IMG/VR virus record: IMGVR_UViG_3300031111_000016 | Span: 1 to 47,819 of that record | Length of the DNA stretch: 47,819 nucleotides | Reading direction: 5' to 3' (one strand) | DNA from: a virus | Shown here: positions 40,429 to 47,819 of the stretch, in pieces | Numbering within the stretch: position 1 is the stretch's first letter | Layout of the letters: each line of letters begins with the position of its first letter | Notes under the pieces: model-generated | Database searches by the model: none | What the model was told of the DNA's origin: nothing | Seen by the model: the letters and a program-made list of their open reading frames with translations, nothing else | Program-made: the position numbers and the translations under genes

Positions 40429-40882
40429 AATATATGGAGAAACCTTTCTTGAAACTGGCCGTGACAAGATAGTATCTCTTATAGAAGATCTTAAAAGCGA
40501 TATGTCCAGCGGATATTCTCCGACAATATCTTACGTGTACGATGGACACTTGCAGGCTGATCTTAATCTTAATGCGGTAAGTGTAGATCTCTTAAGTGCT
40601 AATATGGATCAAGAATCTACAGGAACTTTCGTGATCTATAATATTAACTATAGCGTAAGAGTCCATACTGGATATTCCGATGGATATAACGATGTTATAG
40701 TTAACGCCAGACTTTTAGGATCTATAGTCAATAAGCTTAACGCTAATATTGTTCTTGGCGATAATTATATACTCAAAGAAGTAACGAGCATAGAGCCAGA
40801 TCAAACGTTTGAAGAGACAGAAACTCTTGGCGGTTCTCTCGTAGCAACAATTATGGTATCAGTAGCATATACTCAGGAGTGA
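40421..40882 (+). CDS. Tail-region hypothetical protein
   Basis: 153 residues; GGAGG precedes the ATG. Helix (GRDKIVSLIEDLKSDM) followed by beta-rich stretches (TFVIYNINYSVRVHTGY, LVATIMVSVAYTQE). The layout is like that of the gene at 39729, so one of the two is the tail terminator and the other may be a diverged relative. Function not certain. Confidence 0.5.
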   Translation: MAEIYGETFLETGRDKIVSLIEDLKSDMSSGYSPTISYVYDGHLQADLNLNAVSVDLLSANMDQESTGTFVIYNINYSVRVHTGYSDGYNDVIVNARLLGSIVNKLNANIVLGDNYILKEVTSIEPDQTFEETETLGGSLVATIMVSVAYTQE

Positions 40883-40886
40883 TAGC

Positions 40887-41042
40887 ATGGAACCTATAAC
40901 TATGTCGAAAGAAGAGGCCCAGACTTATAGAGCTAGCGCCCTGGCGGAAAAGCTTGGGATCTCTGTAGAAGAGGCCAAAGAAGTTAAGATGAATGGATTT
41001 AATATAGACAAGGAGATAAACGATGACGATGGTTCTATATGA
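40887..41042 (+). CDS. 51-residue hypothetical protein
   Basis: Read directly from the sequence: MEPITMSKEEAQTYRASALA continues EKLGISVEEAKEVKMNGFN and ends NDDDGSI. CAGGAGTGATAGC precedes the ATG with ideal spacing, and the stop overlaps the next gene by 20 bases. It is helical and acidic. Many siphoviruses have a tiny gene at this point before the tube protein; function unknown. Confidence 0.65.
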   Translation: MEPITMSKEEAQTYRASALAEKLGISVEEAKEVKMNGFNIDKEINDDDGSI

Positions 41043-42048
41043 TAAAAAGCAGTGTCGTGTAGGATTCGCGGAACAGTCTACCTGGCTATCTGCGGAGAAC
41101 GACAACGCCACTGTCGATGAGATGAACGTGGAATCTTTTCAGGTTCTCGATTACTTTAGTTATAACCGAAGAGATGAGAACCATGGCGCCAGGTATCCTG
41201 TAGCCTCTGAGGTATCCGTACATCAATATCACTGCCAACCAAGATTCACGGTTAAGGGGATAGCTGCTCACGACAATCTTGACGTGCTTATTTATTCTTT
41301 TATGCAGAATGTTACGGAGACAGATAAGACTACTCATCACCCTAAGATTTTTACCCTGGCAAGCACTCAACCTGATTTTACTACTGACGCTGGTTATTTC
41401 GCTACTTGGTGGGAGCGAAACCCCCAGGCCTCTAGAAGCCGTAAGGTATCTAGTGTAATTTGCGAAACTCTTAAGCTGACGCTTTCTCCCGATAGTGATT
41501 TTGGACTCGTGGCTTTTGAGGCTCAGATGGTTGGACTTGGCGCTCCGGTTCTTAACTCTGCGCCTTCGGGCACGTGGAATTCAATAGCAACTGATAATTG
41601 GCACCATGGAGGACTTACCACGGTTACTTATTCCACCGGCACTCCAGTATCTTATACTTTACATAGTTATGAGATAGAGCTTAAGCAAAGAATACAAGGT
41701 ATAGGCCACGATGGATCTGGAGGCTATGAGTCGGTAGGTATCTTTGATCGTGAAGGAACCTTTAAGATCTCTGCTATTGAAGATTCTGCAACGGTAAGAT
41801 CCTTCTTTGAAGGTGTCGCTGTCGCTGGAACCCAGACTGATTTTAGGTTCTCTCACGGCGATGCTACTGACGCCGATGATGCCGCCGATGGAGACTTAGA
41901 TATTATTTTCTCTGGTAAGCTGACTAGCGTGCAGCAGAATAAACAAAGTCCTTTGCTAGTGGATATAGAAGGAGACATGCTTGGTGATGACGCTTCGACT
42001 TCACCGCTTCAGGTAATTATTGATAATGGTGAAGATAGAGGTTGGTAA
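41023..42048 (+). CDS. Major tail tube protein
   Basis: 341 residues; AAGGAG lies seven bases before the ATG. Beta-rich throughout with SVICETLKLTLSPDSDFGLV, YSTGTPVSYTLHSYEIELKQ and FFEGVAVAGTQTDFRFS, and an acidic Ala/Asp loop (DADDAADGD). Position directly before the tail chaperones and tape measure is that of the tube protein in siphoviruses. No single diagnostic motif exists, so the call rests on fold pattern and order. Confidence 0.7.
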   Translation: MTMVLYDKKQCRVGFAEQSTWLSAENDNATVDEMNVESFQVLDYFSYNRRDENHGARYPVASEVSVHQYHCQPRFTVKGIAAHDNLDVLIYSFMQNVTETDKTTHHPKIFTLASTQPDFTTDAGYFATWWERNPQASRSRKVSSVICETLKLTLSPDSDFGLVAFEAQMVGLGAPVLNSAPSGTWNSIATDNWHHGGLTTVTYSTGTPVSYTLHSYEIELKQRIQGIGHDGSGGYESVGIFDREGTFKISAIEDSATVRSFFEGVAVAGTQTDFRFSHGDATDADDAADGDLDIIFSGKLTSVQQNKQSPLLVDIEGDMLGDDASTSPLQVIIDNGEDRGW

Positions 42049-42067
42049 AAACGAGAGGAGCACGAGA

Positions 42068-42442
42068 ATGATTGAACTTATTGACGTTAACGAACCGACA
42101 GAGATACGTATCAGTGGCACTAAGATCCTGATAAGGACTCTGGACCGTCGACAGCGCGTAGAATACGCAAAGAAAACAAGTGGCCAAGATTTAGACCACA
42201 TGGGATTTTTGGAGGCCTTATCTGAAGAAATCATAAGTATAAATGGTTGGGATAAGAGTCCTATAGACTATCTTGTCTTAATTAAAGACCATGATGTTAT
42301 CCTTGAGATCCATAGAGCCGTCATGTTTGGATTTACTGAGGAGCAGGAAAAAAACTCAGACTCCTCGTTGGATACGCAGCAGGCGAGTCCAGCGGGGAAA
42401 CCTGCTCAGCCTGTAAAAGAGGGAGAAGCGGATGTCTCTTAG
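42068..42442 (+). CDS. Tail assembly chaperone (lambda gpG-like)
   Basis: 124 residues from the ATG at 42068, seven bases after GAGGAG. Globular helical front (ELIDVNEPTEIRISGTKILI, then RRQRVEYAKKTSGQDL) and a disordered Gln/Pro/Ala tail (DTQQASPAGKPAQPVKEGEA). In siphoviruses this gene yields both a short chaperone and, by -1 frameshifting, a longer GT fusion that helps load the tape measure. A slippery site and open -1 frame are present here (see 42349 and 42355). Confidence 0.8.
   Translation: MIELIDVNEPTEIRISGTKILIRTLDRRQRVEYAKKTSGQDLDHMGFLEALSEEIISINGWDKSPIDYLVLIKDHDVILEIHRAVMFGFTEEQEKNSDSSLDTQQASPAGKPAQPVKEGEADVS
42349..42355 (+). other. Candidate -1 frameshift slippery site A AAA AAC
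   Basis: In the frame of the chaperone gene the codons GAA AAA AAC give the heptamer A AAA AAC, a canonical X XXY YYZ slip site. The -1 frame is closed by TGA at 42337 just upstream but is then open without interruption to 42780. No other convincing heptamer is present before the zero-frame stop at 42440. Confidence 0.7.
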
Positions 42443-42780
42443 ATGGAAGAACCTTAAACGTAAAGTGTCAAGGCGATGAATACCCTGACATCGACATCTC
42501 CATTGATAATTGGACAGAGGTCGTGGAGGCTGTCGATAGAGTTACCCCAGGGTTCCCTGTCGTCATGGCAATTAACCGATATGGAATTTGTCCACTCTCA
42601 ATTATTAGTGATACCTCAAAGGAAATATGGAGTATCTATAACACTTTGCAAGGGGTATCGAGAGTGAGCACACCTAAAGAATTATATGAGATACCTATCC
42701 GGTATGTAGAAGCTTGCTCTATAATAGAGGATGAGAGCAGGCTTATTCCCAGAAAGGAACACCCGAATGGGAACAAGTAA
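42355..42780 (+). CDS. Tail assembly chaperone, T part of a gpGT-like frameshift fusion
   Basis: Reached by -1 slippage, the frame runs 141 residues and includes GCLLDGRTLNVKCQGDEYPD, then WTEVVEAVDRVTPGFPVVMA and a helical end. The predicted fusion is 237 residues. The second frame has no ATG with a ribosome binding site near its beginning; a GTG at 42523 is the only weak alternative. The tape-measure ATG overlaps its end by 14 bases, the standard order G-T-tape measure. Confidence 0.7.
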   Translation, partial: LRLLVGYAAGESSGETCSACKRGRSGCLLDGRTLNVKCQGDEYPDIDISIDNWTEVVEAVDRVTPGFPVVMAINRYGICPLSIISDTSKEIWSIYNTLQGVSRVSTPKELYEIPIRYVEACSIIEDESRLIPRKEHPNGNK

Positions 42781-44659
42781 AGAAGAGCTGAAGTTAATTA
42801 TTTCAGCGAAGAACGAAGCCAAAAAGGCTCTTAACGAAATCAATGCCCAACTTAAAGGTGTAAATAAAACTACTAAGGGAATGGCCGCGCCGACTAAGAG
42901 ATATGGAAGCTCACTAGATTCTCTTAAAAGTAAGGTCGTTCAACTTGGCACTGCTTATCTATCTTGGAAAACGGCTAAGGCCTTACTTATTGATTCTATC
43001 GCTGCTAGTGCAAGATACCAGGCGCAAATGGTATCTCTTAATGCCGTAGTGGCTACTACCGGCAGAGATATGAATAAGGTGCTTAGTGAGATGGCCAGCC
43101 ATACTGGCAAGTTAGCTACAGAAGCTAATATAGCTAATGGCTTTCTTAAAGGCATGACCACTACTTTATCGGTAACGCAGATATCTCAAATGACTCAGGC
43201 AATTAAAGACGCTTCGATTGCTATGGGTGAAGATTTCAACACTCAGCTACCGTTAATTATTAAAGCTGTTAAACAATTAAACCCTGCTATCTTAGATAAC
43301 ATCGGCGTTACCGTAAGACTAGACAAGGTAAACAAGAAAATTAAAGATGGATACTACGGCGCTGGAACCGCAATAAACGAGTACACACAGCAGAATGCTA
43401 TTTTTCAAGAGATCATGAAACAGACGGCTCAGTACCACGGGCAAGAAGCCAAGTATCTTACGACTACCGCAGGTAAATACGATATGCTTACGGTAGCTAT
43501 TACTGACGCCCAAAAGTCTCTTGGAGATTTTCTTAATACTGAGATAGGATCTGAGAACCAGGCTAGTGCCCTTGATTATCTTATTATTAGCGTTAAAGGA
43601 GTGTCTTATTGGTTCGCGTATCTTCCTGAAGTTCTTCGTTTAAGCATGGACGCGATAGGTTCTTGGTTTAATGTGTTTAGCGCGGCTCTAAGTGGGATAG
43701 GCCAAGCAGCAGTTAATTTTGGCGATGTTATTGTAGCCGCCTTAAATCCGTTTGATGATATGGAGCTTGGCGACTCTTTAACTAAGCTGTATACCGATAT
43801 GGCTATTAGCGCTGGAGAGGTATCCACTAACTTATCTATAGCCCAGATGGATACTGCTTTAGCTTTCTTTCAAGGATCCCTAGCTAACTTTGAAGCATTC
43901 ACTAAGGCCGAGACAGAAGTTCTTAACATTGGAGTTAAAGAATCTAACGACTATATAAAACAAACGTATCAAGAAAGATTAGATACTCTATTATCTTATG
44001 AAAGGCAAGTTAAACAGACTGAGATAATTCTTGAGAAAGATACTGCAAAGAAAAAGAGCGGCTTGTCTAAAAAACTAACGTCTGAGTTTGAACGTGATGG
44101 GGCATTTCGTAAAAAGATGTCTAAGGACTTCGCCAACTTTGGCGTTAACGCTTTTGGTGGTTTTGTAGACCAATCCGTAGATGCCATGATAGACGGTCGC
44201 GCTAATTTTGGAGAGATCTTTGTAGGAATGGCTACTGACTTTATGAAGTTCTTTATTAAGAAAGCTATCTCAGCGGTGGCCAATGCTTTGATACCAGGGA
44301 TAGGAGCTTTACTTGGCGGTATGTTTGACACTCCTAAATATGACCGAATGGCTATGACGCAAGGGGAACACTTTGGCGGTTACTTTACGAAAGGAGCGCT
44401 GGACCGTATGGCGTCTTTCCCAGAAGAATTTACGTCAGCTATTACTTTACCGTCAGCGGTTTCGCCAACTATAGCTGGCGGTGGATCTATCGCCGGCGGT
44501 GGATCTATAAATATAGTAGTTGTTTCTGGTGACGTGTCTGAAAGTGCGGTAAGAGACAGGATCATTCCTATGATAGAAGAGGCGTCTAGTCGTGGATATT
44601 CGGTACTTGAAAAAGTGACCGGATCTAAGACGGGAGAGTTAAATGTCAACTTCGCTTAA
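42767..44659 (+). CDS. Tape measure protein
   Basis: 630 residues from the ATG at 42767 (AAAGGA eight bases upstream). The N-terminus (LKLIISAKNEAKKALNEINA) and long helical stretches are typical; hydrophobic segments lie near residues 70-75, about 315-340 and 510-540, and the end is Gly/Ser-rich (AGGGSIAGGGS). The protein sets tail length. With the usual relation of about 0.15 nm per residue, a tail of roughly 95 nm is expected. It follows the chaperones and precedes the distal tail gene. Confidence 0.85.
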   Translation: MGTSKEELKLIISAKNEAKKALNEINAQLKGVNKTTKGMAAPTKRYGSSLDSLKSKVVQLGTAYLSWKTAKALLIDSIAASARYQAQMVSLNAVVATTGRDMNKVLSEMASHTGKLATEANIANGFLKGMTTTLSVTQISQMTQAIKDASIAMGEDFNTQLPLIIKAVKQLNPAILDNIGVTVRLDKVNKKIKDGYYGAGTAINEYTQQNAIFQEIMKQTAQYHGQEAKYLTTTAGKYDMLTVAITDAQKSLGDFLNTEIGSENQASALDYLIISVKGVSYWFAYLPEVLRLSMDAIGSWFNVFSAALSGIGQAAVNFGDVIVAALNPFDDMELGDSLTKLYTDMAISAGEVSTNLSIAQMDTALAFFQGSLANFEAFTKAETEVLNIGVKESNDYIKQTYQERLDTLLSYERQVKQTEIILEKDTAKKKSGLSKKLTSEFERDGAFRKKMSKDFANFGVNAFGGFVDQSVDAMIDGRANFGEIFVGMATDFMKFFIKKAISAVANALIPGIGALLGGMFDTPKYDRMAMTQGEHFGGYFTKGALDRMASFPEEFTSAITLPSAVSPTIAGGGSIAGGGSINIVVVSGDVSESAVRDRIIPMIEEASSRGYSVLEKVTGSKTGELNVNFA

Positions 44660-45431
44660 ACTATATACGGCAGGGCCAATGAGACGCGCCGATGCTGACT
44701 CAGCTACCAGCGAGGCCACATCAAGAAACGTAGAGTTTTGTAACGACTTTAATCCAGATACTTTTTGGGAGAAAAGCACTTCGGCAACGCAGGATCTTAA
44801 GTTTGATCTTAACTCTACTACTGAAGGCGTGGACACTTTAGTTTTGTTTTTGCGCAATTATTCTACGATAACATCAGGCACGGTTACTTTAGTGCATGAT
44901 GATAATTCTTCTTTTTCAAGTGCCACTACGGTTATTAACGCTAACACGTTGGTTAATAGCAGCACGCCACTTAGAATTATAGATCTATCTTCATCCAGCT
45001 CTGAAAGATACTGGAAAGTGACATTTTCAAATCATACGATTCAAGTTGGTATGGTTCTTTTATGTCAGAAGCATACGATCAGCGCTGGTAATATGTTTCC
45101 AGAAACAGAAACCTTAGATTATAAATTCAAAGCAATTAACGGCATCGGTGGAAGACGTTATATAGATGCGGTAAATTCCAATCCTATAGGATCAATAGTA
45201 AGATCCTACAGGATGCTGGGAAATACTAATTACGGATATGCCCAGGACGCTTATGAAAATGCTAGAGGCCCGCAACTTCCGGTAATAGTTTGGGAAGATA
45301 CTACGATGGCTAACGCTCATTTATGTAGGTTCTCCGGTGCATTAGAGTTAAAGCAAGTATCTTACCAATATTATGATATGACATTAAGGTTCGATAAGAT
45401 CCCTTATATACCAGATGGAGAAGAATACTGA
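44643..45431 (+). CDS. Distal tail protein candidate
   Basis: 262 residues; GGGAGAGTTAA precedes the ATG. A beta-rich fold with a jelly-roll-like middle (TSGTVTLVHDDNSSFSSAT, YWKVTFSNHTIQVGMVLL) and C-terminal YQYYDMTLRFDKIPYIPDG. Its position between the tape measure and the large hub protein is that of the distal tail protein. Assignment by order; moderate sequence support. Confidence 0.6.
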   Translation: MSTSLKLYTAGPMRRADADSATSEATSRNVEFCNDFNPDTFWEKSTSATQDLKFDLNSTTEGVDTLVLFLRNYSTITSGTVTLVHDDNSSFSSATTVINANTLVNSSTPLRIIDLSSSSSERYWKVTFSNHTIQVGMVLLCQKHTISAGNMFPETETLDYKFKAINGIGGRRYIDAVNSNPIGSIVRSYRMLGNTNYGYAQDAYENARGPQLPVIVWEDTTMANAHLCRFSGALELKQVSYQYYDMTLRFDKIPYIPDGEEY

Positions 45432-47563
45432 TGTTGACGGTTCCTACAGCATTCGAGAAGTCTATGTATAGGCAAATAGACGCTACTTTTCCTGTTGTTA
45501 TATTAAAAGACAGTAGTGATACTACTTTAGCAACGGTGTCTCCTATAGGAAGAAGCCTTAAAAGTGTTAGCTTCTATCCTTTGCTTAAAAGTATCTCACG
45601 AATAAATGAAAACCTAAACATTTTCACTAAAACGCATTCGGTAGCGGACGTTACTATTAAGTTGCATAACATAAAGCTAGGATTCTCTTCTAATGGATCT
45701 AAGTTAAAAGCGACCGACATATCTAATTTATTAAGTGAAGTCGCCTCATTAGAGATTTATTTATGCGCAGGCCACAACGCTACTTCTACTAGCGATATGC
45801 TTTTAAGGTTTCGCGGCGTCATTTTACAATCGCCTTCGTATGACTCCGATGAGATAACTATAAAAGCCGTCTCTTGGTCTAGGAAATATCATAGACTTCT
45901 TCCGTTAAATATTATGGGAGATACCTTCACTGATTCTCCACCTGAAACAGAAAATCAAAAGATTCCTCTTGCCTATGGATCTTTCACTATAGTGGGAAAT
46001 GGATCTGACGAAGAGTTTGACGGGAGTGGAACTGGATTGGCTAAAGGAATAAAGGCTAATATAAATGACGTTCCTTCCTTCTTATTTGGAGATCACGTTT
46101 CATATTCATTTTCTAGTATTTGGCTAGATCCATCGGACGCGGGAGTGACGGAGCCCGGCCTGTTTTATTCCAATACGTTAGAGACTGATAATAGCGGATA
46201 TACTACTGGGTCAGGACACGCGAAAGTATACACGTGGGTACACGCTTGCCATAATGATGACGAAAATTATTTGGTGACCACTTCTATGACTCCCTGGACT
46301 AATGCGGAAAAGGCTTATGACAGAGACGTATCCACTTATGCCACGGCTATAGATAACGTGGATACTGGCACTTACCAATATCCAGAAGCCTGTTTCGGAT
46401 TAAACGAGTGGCCTCTTGCAGAATTCTTTTATGAAATAAGACCGCAAGTATATTGGCATAATATTAGCGGGATAGGTGTCGGATGGAGTGGGTATCTCGT
46501 AGACATAGAGAACTATACTGCAATAGCGTCTTTTAACACAAGTAACTCCTCTAGCGGTTTTTCTTGGAGTGAATCCACCGCAAGCCTAGCCACTCAAATA
46601 AATGCTTCTAGCAGCACGCCCACAGGTATCCATCTTTATTTTGGTCACACGTCTGGCCAGAAAGATGCTGATAGTGTGGCAGATAATTCTTCTCTTGCGT
46701 ATGTAGCGGCTATGAGAGTTGAGTGCTTAATTAAACCGCAAGAACAGAATGTTGCCTGGGGTGAATTAGAAGGTCGTGAGTATGGATCTTGGATAGATAG
46801 CAGGTCTTCTTCTTATTCTAGTGGGGATCTTATAGATGATCCCGCAGGAATAATTGAGTCGCTACTAAGAGATGAGCTTGGTGTGACATCTAGCTATATA
46901 GATGAAGACTCTTTTGATAATGCGGAAAACGCTTCTATAGAAGCCAGGATCAATATCCATAGCGATAATGAAAAAACGTCAGAAGATACTATCCAACAAC
47001 TTTCTGAACAAAGTACTTTTGCTTTCGTCTGGACCGCCTCTGGTTTATGTAAGCTAATATCTATGAAGTCTTCTGACTGGTCTTCTCCATCTGTTAATAA
47101 AACGATACCTTTAAGCTGGATTAAAGATGGTAAGATAGGCGTCTCTAAGACTCCTGTTTTTGCCAATAAGATATCAATAAAGAGCAGATACCAACAAGAA
47201 TATGGTGGTATCTTTAGAGACACGGACACCGCTGAAGATAGCACGTCTCAAACAAACTATCAAGTAAGATCTTGGTCTGGCTCTTGGGAAAATGTTTGTG
47301 GCGCCACTGTAGATACCTTAAAAGCTTATTACGTTAATTCTACTAATGGTCTATGGAGCAAGGAGCACGTCCAAATAACCATAGAAACTTTAGGGTATAC
47401 TTGCGCCGATTTAGAACTGGGTGATTGCATACAATTAGATAGTGACAGTATAGATCCTTACCTAAAGGCCTATGGATCTTCTTGGTCAGGAATTTATCTT
47501 TGCGTAACGAAGATATCTCAAGGTGATAATTCAACTAAGATAGTCGCAACGGAGTTATTCTAA
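45431..47563 (+). CDS. Tail hub / tail-tip protein
   Basis: 710 residues. N-terminal domain (residues 1-150; VADVTIKLHNIKLGF, LEIYLCAGHN, DEITIKAVSWSRKYHRLLPL) resembles the first domains of baseplate hub proteins. Asn/Ser/Thr-rich inserts (about 180-450) are followed by a C-terminal part with SEQSTFAFVWTASGLCKLIS and LGDCIQLDSD, again hub-like. The gene is joined to both neighbours by ATG-stop overlaps. It should form the tail tip and hold the receptor-binding proteins, which follow across the contig ends. Confidence 0.65.
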   Translation: MLTVPTAFEKSMYRQIDATFPVVILKDSSDTTLATVSPIGRSLKSVSFYPLLKSISRINENLNIFTKTHSVADVTIKLHNIKLGFSSNGSKLKATDISNLLSEVASLEIYLCAGHNATSTSDMLLRFRGVILQSPSYDSDEITIKAVSWSRKYHRLLPLNIMGDTFTDSPPETENQKIPLAYGSFTIVGNGSDEEFDGSGTGLAKGIKANINDVPSFLFGDHVSYSFSSIWLDPSDAGVTEPGLFYSNTLETDNSGYTTGSGHAKVYTWVHACHNDDENYLVTTSMTPWTNAEKAYDRDVSTYATAIDNVDTGTYQYPEACFGLNEWPLAEFFYEIRPQVYWHNISGIGVGWSGYLVDIENYTAIASFNTSNSSSGFSWSESTASLATQINASSSTPTGIHLYFGHTSGQKDADSVADNSSLAYVAAMRVECLIKPQEQNVAWGELEGREYGSWIDSRSSSYSSGDLIDDPAGIIESLLRDELGVTSSYIDEDSFDNAENASIEARINIHSDNEKTSEDTIQQLSEQSTFAFVWTASGLCKLISMKSSDWSSPSVNKTIPLSWIKDGKIGVSKTPVFANKISIKSRYQQEYGGIFRDTDTAEDSTSQTNYQVRSWSGSWENVCGATVDTLKAYYVNSTNGLWSKEHVQITIETLGYTCADLELGDCIQLDSDSIDPYLKAYGSSWSGIYLCVTKISQGDNSTKIVATELF

Positions 47564-47819
47564 TGGATCCCAAGCTAGAAGAACAGTTAGTAATTGTAAT
47601 AACTAAATTAGACGCGGTTATTAAGAACCAGGAAAAACAAAATGGAACACTAGAATCGCACGAAATCAAAATAAATCAATTAGAAAAGGAGGACATAAGA
47701 ACCGCTATAAAACTGAAAACGTGCGAAAGAGCAGTAGTGACTCCTATGAGAGTTATAAAAGTATGGGGGAGCATATTAACTTTTATCCTAATACTTTTTG
47801 AAGTGATAAGTTATATAAG
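47563..47819 (+). CDS. Coiled-coil protein with C-terminal membrane anchor (XhlA-like), cut by the window edge
   Basis: 85 complete codons plus two bases are in the window. GGAG precedes the ATG, which overlaps the hub stop. Residues 1-50 form a coiled coil (LVIVITKLDAVIKNQEKQNG, then IKINQLEKED) and residues 65-85 a membrane helix (WGSILTFILILFEVISYI). The layout matches XhlA-like proteins that accompany phage holins. If the ends are joined, the frame adds Arg-Glu and stops at 15-17 for a total of 87 residues. Confidence 0.65.
   Translation, partial: MDPKLEEQLVIVITKLDAVIKNQEKQNGTLESHEIKINQLEKEDIRTAIKLKTCERAVVTPMRVIKVWGSILTFILILFEVISYI
47810..47819. repeat. 10-bp terminal direct repeat (copy 2)
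   Basis: GTTATATAAG, identical to positions 1-10. See copy 1 for the reason to join the ends. Confidence 0.7.

Noticed and set aside
42476-42667. Separate 63-codon gene in a third frame between chaperone and tape measure
   Set aside because: The -1 frame of the chaperone explains the region with a slip site; this frame has no ribosome binding site.

Overview
The window is the genome of a tailed double-stranded DNA bacteriophage. It is probably complete: the last 10 bases repeat the first 10, and merging them finishes the gene cut by the right edge, placing its stop directly before the ribosome binding site of the first gene. Morphology is inferred to be siphovirus-like, with HK97-type head genes, a tail tube, a tape measure of about 630 residues, and no sheath. 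I see no integrase, excisionase or clear repressor, so a virulent life style is the simpler reading. The host cannot be named. Seven phage proteins with Sec-type signal peptides, a patatin phospholipase and strong Shine-Dalgarno sequences suggest a Gram-negative bacterium.

The layout is two divergent transcription units leaving a 0.6 kb control region (about 30.83-31.46 kb) and meeting at a terminator cluster (12.80-13.03 kb). The rightward unit runs through small and large terminase, a portal fused to a MuF domain, an exported protein, a fused prohead protease-major capsid protein with an internal start, head-tail connectors, tail tube, tail chaperones with a likely -1 frameshift, tape measure, distal tail and hub. 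It then wraps over the ends into a coiled-coil membrane protein, five consecutive genes with export signals (a beta-propeller, a DNRLRE-like protein, a beta-helix, a zinc-ribbon protein and a 1277-residue repeat protein), a holin candidate, a patatin lipase, a metallophosphoesterase and an NlpC/P60 endolysin.

The leftward unit (30.8 to 13.0 kb) holds a cysteine peptidase-like protein, a winged-helix candidate and many tiny proteins. It then carries a flavoprotein, a likely ssDNA-binding protein, a primase-polymerase-helicase, ThyX, a methyltransferase, a nucleotide-metabolism pair, a DnaQ exonuclease, a DnaE-type DNA polymerase III alpha subunit, a VRR-NUC-like nuclease and an SNF2 helicase. 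The phage therefore brings most of its own replication machinery. Three small genes (39, 51 and 58 residues) and one probable non-canonical-start gene were found by reading the gaps.

The most unusual signal is at the DNA level. The 10-mer GATACCTATC (or its complement GATAGGTATC) occurs 27 times by my count, against about 0.1 expected by chance. It lies in four different amino-acid contexts plus one intergenic copy, so protein sequence does not explain it. Related words (GATAGCTATC, GATASTATC) and GATC are also enriched. I know of no described system with this word.
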